Made by a program: the position numbers and the translations under genes. The notes beneath the pieces are model-generated. The model was not told the origin of the DNA. It ran no database searches and was given only the letters and a program-made list of their open reading frames with translations. Source: Gammaproteobacteria bacterium (GTDB taxonomy: Bacteria > Pseudomonadota > Gammaproteobacteria > Steroidobacterales > Steroidobacteraceae). From it: a stretch of DNA of 37,697 nt. Where the stretch lies: NCBI GenBank assembly GCA_028293725.1, contig JAQGOE010000042.1:1-37697 (forward strand). Reading direction: 5' to 3'. The number at the start of each line of letters is the position of its first letter. Positions within the stretch are counted from its first letter, which is position 1. This document shows positions 8,889-15,998 of this stretch, in pieces.

Positions 8889-8906
8889 GCCGGTCCTATC
8901 TCCGCA

Positions 8907-11540
8907 TCAGAACTTGTACGCAATGCGCGCGTAGTAGAAGCCGCCGTCGATGCCGAAGGGCGAGAACTGGGCATACTTCGCCACGGCCGAGTTGTCGTAG
9001 TTCGCCGCATCGACGCCGACAATCGCCGCGTTGATCTGGTTTGGATAGCGGTTGAAGAGATTATTGGCGCCGATGGCCAGCGTCAGTTTGTCCTTCAGGT
9101 TGACACCCAGCTCCAGGTTCGTGATCCCTACGGTGCCGATGTGGTCCTGGTAGTAGTACAGCCCGCCACCGTACGAGGCACACGGTGTAGCAAGTGGTGC
9201 GTCGGATGTATTGCTGTCCGGGTTGTCGCAGGACGAGCTCTTGCCGTAGATGATCTCGTGCAGGTCGAGGTAGTACTCGCTCAGTGAGTAGTGCGCGCCG
9301 AAGTTCAGCACAATTCGGGGCGACTGATTGGTGAGCGCCGTGACCGACTGCGCGTCGAACAGCGGCTGGCCACCCATCTCGGGAGTGCCGGAGAGCACAC
9401 GGGTGGCCACGGTGTAGTTGAACGTCCCGCGCACCGTCAGGTCGACGTGCCCGACGGGCAGTTCTTGCGGGCTGGATAGCGTGAAGTCCACGCCTCGCGT
9501 GCGGGTGTCGATGCCGTTCGCGAAGAGATTGATGCCGGTGGTGCCGGTGGCGATCACCTTAGGGTCGATGGAGAGTCCGCTGGCGGCGATCGCGGCGGTC
9601 ACGTTCTCGGCGCCGGCGAAGGCTACGCCGTTGCTCTGGCCATTGATGTTGCCGCTGGCGACGATGCGGTTCGTGACCAGGATCTGGTAAAGATCGATCG
9701 TCGCCGTGAGGTTGTCCAGCGGACGCAGCACGATACCGAAACTGAGGTTCGTGGAGCGTTCGGGTTTTAGTCCGCCGCCCAATCCCAGTAGGCTGGTGCC
9801 CGGTCCGTCCGGCGCCAGCTGTACGAAGGCGGTGGTAGGACCCACGTTGACGTTGGTGTAGTGCTCTTCGGACAGGGTAGGCGCGCGGAAGCCGGAGCTG
9901 ATGGTGCCACGCACCGCGAACCTCGGGTCTAAATCATACCGGGCCGTGAACTTGCCCACGGTGGCGCTGCCAAAATCCGAATAGTCCTCGTAGCGCCCGG
10001 CAACATCCACCTTCAGCCCCGTGATGGGCGTCGCGGCCAGGTCGATATAACCGGCGTCGCTATGGCGTGCGGCATTGGTTGCCAGGACCGATGAGTAGCC
10101 GGGGAAGGACTGCGCGCCGCCGCCGATGTAGGAGTTCCGCTCGCCCGGCCCCAGTACCCAAGTCTCGCGGCGGTGCTCGCCGCCGAAGGCCACGGTCACG
10201 GGGCCGGCCATCCCCAGGTTGAAGTCCTTGGTGATGTCGAGGGTGGTGGTGGACTGCGTGGAGATGAACTTGCCATCGTAGAAGTTAGTGGGTGTAGAGC
10301 CGGTGTCGGCGTACAGCGTGGCGTTCGCCGAATCGATAGTGTAGACCTTCAGGTGGTCTTCGCCGTACGCCTGGGCGAGATCCCACGTCCAGTCGGCGAT
10401 CGCGCCCTTTACGCCTGCGACCAGCTGGAAGTCGTTCTCCTTGCTCTGCTCGAGCGGGTTGAAGCCCAGCGGGAAGGGGTAGGTCACTATGGTCGTGCCG
10501 GCGGTTGGCGGCGTGAGGCCATCGGCCGCCGCCGATGCCGCGGCTGTCGTTGGATCGTAGACGATCTTGTTGGGAACGCGATAGTTCTCATAGGACTTCG
10601 CGTCCTTGGTGCCGTAGGTGCCGTTGCTGTAGGCCTCGATGTCGCCGGGTAGTTGGATCCCGGCGTTGAAGCCCACGAGCTTGAAGTGGGTTTCGGCATC
10701 GCCCTGGATATGGTTGATGAGGGGATAGCCGGGTGCCAGGGGGATGTTGGTGTTGGGATACCCATAACCGTTGCTCGCGGGGTCCGTCCAATACGAGGGC
10801 GTCGTGCGCGGATCCAGGTTGCCGCGGTCGGTGTGGCCGTGGTTGGAGACCTGCGCGGTCAGGTTGATGAAGGAATTCTCTACCGGCGCGAAACCCGCGT
10901 TGGCGTTGACATTGGTCGTCGAGCCGCCGCCGTCGAAGAAGCCGCCATAGGTGGCGTCGATCGAACCGCCGGAGGGGTTCTTCTTGAGGATGAAGTTGAT
11001 GACGCCCGCGATGGCGTCGGAGCCGTATTGAGCCGCGGCGCCGTCGGTCAACACCTCGATGTGGTCGATGGCGGCCATGGGGATGAAGTTCAGATCCACG
11101 CCGGCGCCGCCCGAATAGGCCGACCCGCCGTCAATGGCGAGGCTGGCCGTGGTGTGGCGGCGCTTGCCGTCCACGAGCACTAGCACGTGGTTGGGGGAGA
11201 GGCCGCGCAACCGGGCCTGCAGCGTCTGGTTCGCCATGTCGAAGCCAAAGGCCTGTGCCTGGAAAGAGGGCACGAGCTGCGCGAGGGCATCGATCAGGTT
11301 GGTCTTGCCGGTGGCCTGCAGCGCATCTCCACTGATGATCTGAATGGGCGCCGCGCTCTCGGCCGCGGCAATGCCTTTCTGGCGCGTCCCGGTGACAATG
11401 ACTTCGCTTTCCCCGTTCGAAACCCCTGCGTCGGCAGCAGCGTCCGCGGCTGCATCTGCAGCCCGCGCCCCCGCTGCACCGAAAATAGCCGCCGCGACCG
11501 CGGCGGCAATTGAGGAGGTCTTTTTAGTGTTTGATAGCAT
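8907..11540 (-). CDS. TonB-dependent outer-membrane receptor
   Basis: An 877-residue receptor. The signal peptide ends near GARA (about residue 27) and is followed by an Ala/Asp-rich stretch. A TonB-box-like SEVIVTGTRQKG sits at about residues 44-55. The plug domain spans about 60-190, with LVLVDGKRRH and EVLTDGAAAQYGSDAIAGVINF. A 22-strand barrel follows and ends in FYYARIAYKF, the aromatic C-terminus used for outer-membrane insertion. Cysteines in the loop near residue 765-785 may form an extracellular disulfide. There is no N-terminal STN signalling domain, so it should be a simple transporter. GGGAG lies 8 bases before the ATG. It converges on the DUF1592 block and has a long leader region. 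The ligand is unknown; the family is certain. Confidence 0.93.
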   Translation of the reverse strand: MLSNTKKTSSIAAAVAAAIFGAAGARAADAAADAAADAGVSNGESEVIVTGTRQKGIAAAESAAPIQIISGDALQATGKTNLIDALAQLVPSFQAQAFGFDMANQTLQARLRGLSPNHVLVLVDGKRRHTTASLAIDGGSAYSGGAGVDLNFIPMAAIDHIEVLTDGAAAQYGSDAIAGVINFILKKNPSGGSIDATYGGFFDGGGSTTNVNANAGFAPVENSFINLTAQVSNHGHTDRGNLDPRTTPSYWTDPASNGYGYPNTNIPLAPGYPLINHIQGDAETHFKLVGFNAGIQLPGDIEAYSNGTYGTKDAKSYENYRVPNKIVYDPTTAAASAAADGLTPPTAGTTIVTYPFPLGFNPLEQSKENDFQLVAGVKGAIADWTWDLAQAYGEDHLKVYTIDSANATLYADTGSTPTNFYDGKFISTQSTTTLDITKDFNLGMAGPVTVAFGGEHRRETWVLGPGERNSYIGGGAQSFPGYSSVLATNAARHSDAGYIDLAATPITGLKVDVAGRYEDYSDFGSATVGKFTARYDLDPRFAVRGTISSGFRAPTLSEEHYTNVNVGPTTAFVQLAPDGPGTSLLGLGGGLKPERSTNLSFGIVLRPLDNLTATIDLYQILVTNRIVASGNINGQSNGVAFAGAENVTAAIAASGLSIDPKVIATGTTGINLFANGIDTRTRGVDFTLSSPQELPVGHVDLTVRGTFNYTVATRVLSGTPEMGGQPLFDAQSVTALTNQSPRIVLNFGAHYSLSEYYLDLHEIIYGKSSSCDNPDSNTSDAPLATPCASYGGGLYYYQDHIGTVGITNLELGVNLKDKLTLAIGANNLFNRYPNQINAAIVGVDAANYDNSAVAKYAQFSPFGIDGGFYYARIAYKF

Positions 11541-11892
11541 CTAGTTTCTCCCTGGTAATTGTCGATAGAGCGCAGTCCCCCCTCCCCCTCGCCAGAGAAA
11601 ACTGTGCTTCCAGGTGTCCGGATCAGCGTCGCGGCGCCGCTCTTCATCGTTATTCGAACGGCACAACCGAAGTCCGGAGGACCTGGGATAGCCTGCTACC
11701 TGCAATAATTCGGCCAGGATGTGTGTTCGCGGCGTCGCCGGTGCGTGGTGGCCGTTGTTAGGGAGGCCTCGGTGCGGCAAAAGTTGTTGGATTAACGAGG
11801 AGTTAGGCGCGCGGTGATAATGCGATAACAGCGCCGTCGTGACTGTCGGCTTTACACCACGCCCGGCGTCTCGGGGTGGTGCGGCGAGCTTG

Positions 11893-11915
11893 TCGTGATA
11901 CATAACTGATCACGA
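11893..11915. repeat. 7-base inverted repeat in the TonB receptor upstream region
   Basis: TCGTGAT, 9-base spacer, ATCACGA. The perfect 23-base dyad has the size and symmetry of a dimeric regulator site, about 355 bases upstream of the receptor start. No known regulator consensus is matched, and it could be chance. Confidence 0.3.
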
Positions 11916-12022
11916 TTTCGCCACGTTGCCTCAAGTTGGAGCAGGGCGGCTGGACACAGTGGCCGTTAGTCTCGGGCCTCGAACGCCCTGACTCGAGGCA
12001 TCTGCTGCGCAGCGCCCCAATA

Positions 12023-12035
12023 TAGGGCTGCCCTA
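12023..12035. repeat. 13-base palindrome downstream of marR
   Basis: TAGGGC-T-GCCCTA, perfectly symmetrical around one base. It lies 46 bases past the marR stop. The loop is too small for a good hairpin, so a protein-binding site is more natural than a terminator. The significance is unproven. Confidence 0.3.
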
Positions 12036-12080
12036 CATCCTGAGGAGCCGCACGCTCGTCACGGCCAACACTGCGCCGAT

Positions 12081-12563
12081 TCAGTGAGCCAACATGCTTT
12101 CCGCGTTTGCCATCAGGCGATCCAGACTTGCCTTGAACGCCGCCTTGTCGATGCCATCCAGCAAACGCGTCTCGCGTGCCGCGGCCAGCGGCCGCACTTG
12201 TTCGAGCAGGGTACGACCTTTCGCGGACAGCGCGACGACGGTAAGGCGCGAGTCTTGGCGATTGCTTTTTCGCGTGACCAACCCGGAGGTTTCCAGATGG
12301 CGCAGGGACCGGCTGACCCACGCCTTGTCGACGTGCGCTCGTCTGGCAATCTCGTTCACGGTGACGCCCTCCGCTCCATCCAGGAGATTCATCAGGCGAA
12401 GATCGGTATTGCGGAGCCCGACTCTTGCCTCGATCGTTTGCGTCGCCAGACGGGCGACGACCTCGGCAATCCGGACGATTCGAACGGCAACGAGATCTTC
12501 GAGCGACTTGGTGGCCGCATCGCTCTCGGGATCGGCAATTCTCAGGCGTCGGTTCTTCTGCAT
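12081..12563 (-). CDS. MarR-family transcriptional regulator
   Basis: A 160-residue regulator when started at the ATG at 12563. A longer frame using TTG at 12611 would read through the operator-like repeat and is less likely, although no strong ribosome site marks the ATG. The winged helix is visible: VTVNEIARRAHVDKAWVSRS is the recognition helix region (residues about 72-91 of the short form), followed by LRHLETSGLVTRKSNRQDSR, where the DxR wing motif is typical of MarR. Terminal helices would form the dimer interface. It is divergent from the carotenoid-oxygenase gene, and MarR proteins commonly repress such divergent catabolic genes until an aromatic ligand binds. Repression of its neighbour is inferred from position and the repeat between them. 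Confidence 0.9.
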   Translation of the reverse strand: MQKNRRLRIADPESDAATKSLEDLVAVRIVRIAEVVARLATQTIEARVGLRNTDLRLMNLLDGAEGVTVNEIARRAHVDKAWVSRSLRHLETSGLVTRKSNRQDSRLTVVALSAKGRTLLEQVRPLAAARETRLLDGIDKAAFKASLDRLMANAESMLAH

Positions 12564-12579
12564 AGGCGCTGCGCGGATC

Positions 12580-12611
12580 TTGTTGTCAAAGCAATGATGT
12601 GTTGACAACAA
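12580..12611. promoter_or_regulatory. probable MarR operator
   Basis: Perfect 10-base inverted repeats, TTGTTGTCAA and TTGACAACAA, separated by 12 bases. Each half itself contains the mini-palindrome TTGNCAA. The site sits 17 bases upstream of the marR ATG and 43 bases upstream of the oxygenase ATG. Each arm also contains TTGACA, the consensus -35 hexamer, on one strand or the other. The likely effect is autoregulation plus control of the oxygenase operon. Confidence 0.72.
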
Positions 12612-12654
12612 GTATCTGCCGGTCGCAAGCTCGCGTCAATCGCACGGGGGCTCC

Positions 12655-14103
12655 ATGCAGCATTCCAAGCACACCTGGCCCGAATCACCCTGGTTCAGGG
12701 GCGTCAATGCGCCATCTCGGATCGAGGCGGACGTCAACGACCTGGACGTGGTCGGCACGATCCCGGCGGAGATCGACGGGGCGTTCTATCGCGTGGCTGC
12801 GGATCACCAGTTCCCACCGCGCTTCGCGAACGATGTACCGTTCAACGGCGACGGCATGGTATCGATGTTCCGCTTTCACGACGGGCGTGTGCATCTGAAG
12901 ACGCGCTACGTGCAGACTGACCGGTTCAAGGCCGAGCGCGCCGCGGGCCGGGCGCTGTTCGTCAGATATCGGAATAAGTGGACCGACGATCCGTCCGTCG
13001 CCGGAATGAACCGCAATCTGGCCAACACCAACGTGCTCATCCATCACGGCGTGTTGCTCGCCTTGCGAGAGGACAGTCCGCCGGTCGCGCTCGATCCGGT
13101 CACACTACAGACCCTCGGTAACTGGGATTTCCACGGCACGCTTCCGGGACCTACCTGTTCCGCCCACTGCAAGCTCGATCCGCACACCGGCAATCTGGTG
13201 GGATTCGGCTTTGGCGCCAAAGGCGACTTCAGTCGCGATGTCGTCTATTTCGAGGTCAATCCGCAGGGCCGGGTGATCCACGCAGCCTGGTTCCAGATGC
13301 CGTACTTCGCCGAGCAACACGATTGCGGCATCACTCGAAACTACATCGTCTTCCCCGTTGTGCCGATCATGGGCGCAGGGGAGGAGGGGCTGAAGAAGGG
13401 ACTGACCTACTATGGATGGGACCCGAAGCGCGAAATCCATCTTGGCGTGCTGCCTCGGTTCGGTCGCGGCGATCAGATCCGCTGGTTCACAGCGCCCAAC
13501 CAGTTCACGAGTCACGTCATGAATGCCTGGGAAGAGGGTGGGCGAGTCCATTTCGATACGTGCGTGTCGCCAGGCAACTTGTTTCCATTCTTCCCGGAGT
13601 TCGGCAAGCCATTCGATCCGTCCGGCATGTCGGTGAAGCTCACGCGATGGACCGTAAACCTCGACTCCGGCGACGCGGGCTTCGAACGCGTAACGACTCT
13701 CACTGACTTCATAGGCGAGTTCCCACGCAACGATGACCGCTTTCAAGGGAAGCCTTATCGGCATGGTTGGCTGCTCGGCTTCTCCGGCCCGCGAAACAGC
13801 CTGGGCCACGTGGATCTTCATGAGGGCCGTACCGAAGTGTGGAGCGCGCCCGCGACGCACCCCGTGATGGAGCCCTGTTTCATCCCACGTTCGCCGGATG
13901 CTCCGGAAGGTGACGGCTGGATCGTGCAGGCACTGACCAATGGCGAGACTAGCCTGACCGAGCTGAATCTATTCGAAGCCACCAACATAGCGCGCGGCCC
14001 GCTCGCGACGGTGAAATTGCCGGTGCGGCTCAGGCCCGCGTATCACGGCAGCTGGGCCGAAAGTGCTCGCGTGAAGCCCGCGCGACTGAATGGAGAGGGG
14101 TGA
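12655..14103 (+). CDS. carotenoid/stilbene-cleaving oxygenase family protein
   Basis: A 482-residue member of the RPE65/carotenoid cleavage oxygenase family, which splits conjugated double bonds of carotenoids, stilbenes or related phenylpropanoids with non-heme iron and O2. The four iron-binding histidines of the seven-bladed propeller are visible: His171 (CSAHCKLD), His222 (EQHDCGIT), His287 (FTSHVMNA) and His464 (AYHGSW). The length is normal for the bacterial family and no signal peptide is present, so it is cytoplasmic. The adjacent MarR gene and operator, and the downstream SnoaL-like gene, suggest catabolism of an aromatic compound, which favours a lignostilbene- or isoeugenol-type substrate over a carotenoid; that choice is inference. 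Upstream GGGGG is only a modest ribosome site. Confidence 0.9.
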   Translation: MQHSKHTWPESPWFRGVNAPSRIEADVNDLDVVGTIPAEIDGAFYRVAADHQFPPRFANDVPFNGDGMVSMFRFHDGRVHLKTRYVQTDRFKAERAAGRALFVRYRNKWTDDPSVAGMNRNLANTNVLIHHGVLLALREDSPPVALDPVTLQTLGNWDFHGTLPGPTCSAHCKLDPHTGNLVGFGFGAKGDFSRDVVYFEVNPQGRVIHAAWFQMPYFAEQHDCGITRNYIVFPVVPIMGAGEEGLKKGLTYYGWDPKREIHLGVLPRFGRGDQIRWFTAPNQFTSHVMNAWEEGGRVHFDTCVSPGNLFPFFPEFGKPFDPSGMSVKLTRWTVNLDSGDAGFERVTTLTDFIGEFPRNDDRFQGKPYRHGWLLGFSGPRNSLGHVDLHEGRTEVWSAPATHPVMEPCFIPRSPDAPEGDGWIVQALTNGETSLTELNLFEATNIARGPLATVKLPVRLRPAYHGSWAESARVKPARLNGEG

Positions 14104-14107
14104 AGAT

Positions 14108-14926
14108 GTGTTGAATTACAACGAATACGAAGCGCTGTTCAATTCCGGTGACGACGCGGCACTGGTCGCAACGTACTTCGATGATGATGTCGTTTTCAGC
14201 GGCGGCGCCCGTGACTACCGCGGCAAGGCTCAACTCGAGGCGTTCCTCGACTGGGCGCACGACGGCGTCCGGGAGGTCATGCGTCCGCAAAACGTATTAC
14301 AGAACGAAGATAGTGTCTTCGCTGAAGTAGACATGGACTTCCATGCCAGCAAGGAGCGTCCGGAGTTTCCATTCGGGCACCTGCGCGCGGGCGATCTTGT
14401 TACGGTGAAGTTCTTCGTGACCTACCGTCTCCGCGGCGGCAAGGTCGTGGAGCTCAAGTCGATGACCTGGCCGCCCGGCAAGGGTGTCACGCAGCTACCG
14501 CGGCTGGGAGCTCATCCGAGCCAGGTGGCCGCCTTCCGTGCGTATACGGCGGCATTCAGCGGCGCGGACTTCGAGCGGTTCCCGCGCTTCTACACGGAGG
14601 ATGTGTTGCTCGAGCTGGGATCGGTGCCGCCGATCAAGGGTCGCCAAGGAATCATTGACTTCTACCGCCCCATGTTTGAGCGCGTGCGCGAACAGCTCAC
14701 CATAAACAGCGTGCGCGCGACCGATGCCACGATCGAACTCGACGCCGTCACTCGCTTCACGGCGATTCAGGACGCACCGGATTTTGTCGTCGGCGCATTG
14801 AAGTCCGGCGATTACATCGAAGGGCGCGTGCTCGTGAGTTACCAGCTGCGCGACGGATTGATCGCCAGAATCTCGGTCCGTCGCGGTGGCGAGATGGTCA
14901 AACATTCCGCGGCAGCAGCGCCATGA
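14108..14926 (+). CDS. tandem SnoaL-like (NTF2-fold) protein
   Basis: A 272-residue protein made of two NTF2-like units, at about residues 1-122 and 135-265. Both show the same order: an N-terminal helix with an acidic patch (YFDDDVVFSGG, FYTEDVLLELG), a glycine-containing turn (YRGKAQLEAFLDW, IKGRQGIIDFYRP), and a final sheet with G-D-x-V-x-V or G-D-Y-I-x-G and a Y-x-L-R-x-G hairpin. The fold serves in small enzymes such as cyclases and isomerases and in binding proteins; the activity here is unknown. I chose GTG at 14108 because GAGAGGGG lies 7 bases before it. An ATG at 14090 overlaps the oxygenase end and lacks a ribosome site. It is almost certainly co-transcribed with the oxygenase. Confidence 0.8.
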   Translation: MLNYNEYEALFNSGDDAALVATYFDDDVVFSGGARDYRGKAQLEAFLDWAHDGVREVMRPQNVLQNEDSVFAEVDMDFHASKERPEFPFGHLRAGDLVTVKFFVTYRLRGGKVVELKSMTWPPGKGVTQLPRLGAHPSQVAAFRAYTAAFSGADFERFPRFYTEDVLLELGSVPPIKGRQGIIDFYRPMFERVREQLTINSVRATDATIELDAVTRFTAIQDAPDFVVGALKSGDYIEGRVLVSYQLRDGLIARISVRRGGEMVKHSAAAAP

Positions 14927-14951
14927 GCGAATGCTTTCAGAATGCCTTTTT

Positions 14952-15803
14952 TTAAGCCAGCCGCCGCTGTCTGGTAGCCTTCTTCGGAGCGGCTCGTGCG
15001 GTGCGTTTGTTTTTCTTGAGGCTGTTTCGCAGCGCTTCCATTAGATCGATCACCTGGGCTTTGGGCCGATCCGACTCGGGCAGCTTTTCCGCCTCCAGCG
15101 AGTGAGTTTGTTTCTTCTTGATCTTTTCTTTGACACGCTGGAGCAGGTCGTCTCGATAGGTATCTTTGAACTGATTCGGCTTGAAGGGCGCGGACATTCC
15201 TTCCACCAACTGCTTGGCCATCGTCAACTCCGCAGCGCTGATTGCTGCGGATTTGCCCGCACCCTCGTCGTTATTGACGGAAACGGGCGGTAGCACCTCG
15301 TTCGGAAATCGGAGCGTCAGCAGCACCAGGGCGTCGTCGTTGGGCGCAACAACGCAAAGGTGCTGTCGGCCTCGCATGACAAATGTTGCCACCGCCACCT
15401 TTTTTGTCGCTTGCAGAGCCCGTCGCAGCAATGAATAGACTTTCTGGCCGCCTTTGCTGGGAGTCAGGTAATACGGTGTCGAGAAATACAGCGGCGGGAT
15501 CTGGTCGGCGTCCGTAAAACTCGCGATCTCGATGGTTTCCGAGGCCTTCACGTTCGCGTGCTTGAAGTCGGCGTCCGATAGCGCCACGTATTGTCCCTTC
15601 TTGTACTCATACCCCTTGACGATATGCGGCCAGTCGACTTCTTTCCCCGTCACTTTATTGATGCGGTGATACCCCACCGGCGCGAAGTCGCGGCTATCCA
15701 GCAGGTGCATCGGCAAGGTGTTGTCTTTGGATGCGGAAAACAGGTTCACCGGGACGTAGATCAGGCCAAAGGAAATGGCACCACGCCAAAGAGATCGCGG
15801 CAT
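14952..15803 (-). CDS. ku: Ku DNA end-binding protein (non-homologous end joining)
   Basis: A 283-residue bacterial Ku. The N-terminus PRSLWRGAISFGLIYVPVNLF and the following GYHRINKVTGKEV, KGYEYKKGQYVALSDADF and YYLTPSKGGQKVYSLLRRAL blocks are hallmark Ku segments, as is the MSAPFKPNQFKDTYRDDLL block near residue 205. The lysine/arginine-rich tail (about 265-283) is the usual DNA-binding extension. Ku forms a ring on broken double-stranded ends and recruits LigD. No ligD is present in this window, so the partner must be elsewhere. AAGGA lies 10 bases upstream of the ATG and falls in the last codons of the kinase remnant just upstream. The gene converges on the SnoaL gene with 25 bases between stops. 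Confidence 0.96.
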   Translation of the reverse strand: MPRSLWRGAISFGLIYVPVNLFSASKDNTLPMHLLDSRDFAPVGYHRINKVTGKEVDWPHIVKGYEYKKGQYVALSDADFKHANVKASETIEIASFTDADQIPPLYFSTPYYLTPSKGGQKVYSLLRRALQATKKVAVATFVMRGRQHLCVVAPNDDALVLLTLRFPNEVLPPVSVNNDEGAGKSAAISAAELTMAKQLVEGMSAPFKPNQFKDTYRDDLLQRVKEKIKKKQTHSLEAEKLPESDRPKAQVIDLMEALRNSLKKNKRTARAAPKKATRQRRLA

Positions 15804-15808
15804 AAGGT

Positions 15809-15988
15809 TTACGTCCTTCGCGGCTGAGCCGCCTGCAGTAGCGGAGACTCTGGCACCGTCCGAATGAGAGGTAGGCGAACAGTGAATGTGCTGCCGTGTC
15901 CGCTGCCCTCACTCGCGACCGAGACTGTCCCCTGATGCATTTCAACAAGCTTGCGAACGATTGAGAGCCCGATGCACTCTACGCGCAT
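15809..15988 (-). pseudogene. C-terminal remnant of a histidine kinase
   Basis: A frame of about 60 residues reads [17 protein letters not shown], then [19 protein letters not shown]. This is the end of a HATPase_c domain: the G2-box GLSIV, the helix, and the GSTF beta-hairpin that closes histidine-kinase catalytic domains. The glycine before IGLS and everything upstream (sensor, HisKA, N and G1 boxes) is missing. Upstream of about 15988 the sequence belongs to the GH115 gene in another frame. It ends 5 bases before ku, so it probably is the tail of a kinase gene that once preceded ku. No start codon of its own is apparent. Confidence 0.82.
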
Positions 15989-15998
15989 TTGTAACGAG

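Larger units (their letters stand above)
11541..12080. other. 540-base intergenic region upstream of the TonB receptor
   Basis: No convincing gene is seen. Short frames here lack family resemblance and overlap mutually. The stretch must carry the receptor promoter (minus strand) and the 3' end of the marR transcript. Two small dyads, at 11893-11915 and 12023-12035, are listed separately. The length is unusual for this compact window, so a longer leader, a small RNA or decayed sequence is possible but not shown. Confidence 0.5.

Noticed and set aside
11803..12321. 172-residue minus-strand frame downstream of and overlapping marR
   Set aside because: It shares sequence with the marR 3' half in another frame and its Arg/Ser/Gly/Pro-rich composition shows no family signal.
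12564..12611. TTG-started 16-residue extension of MarR
   Set aside because: It would place the coding sequence across the perfect inverted repeat; the shorter form has the usual MarR length.
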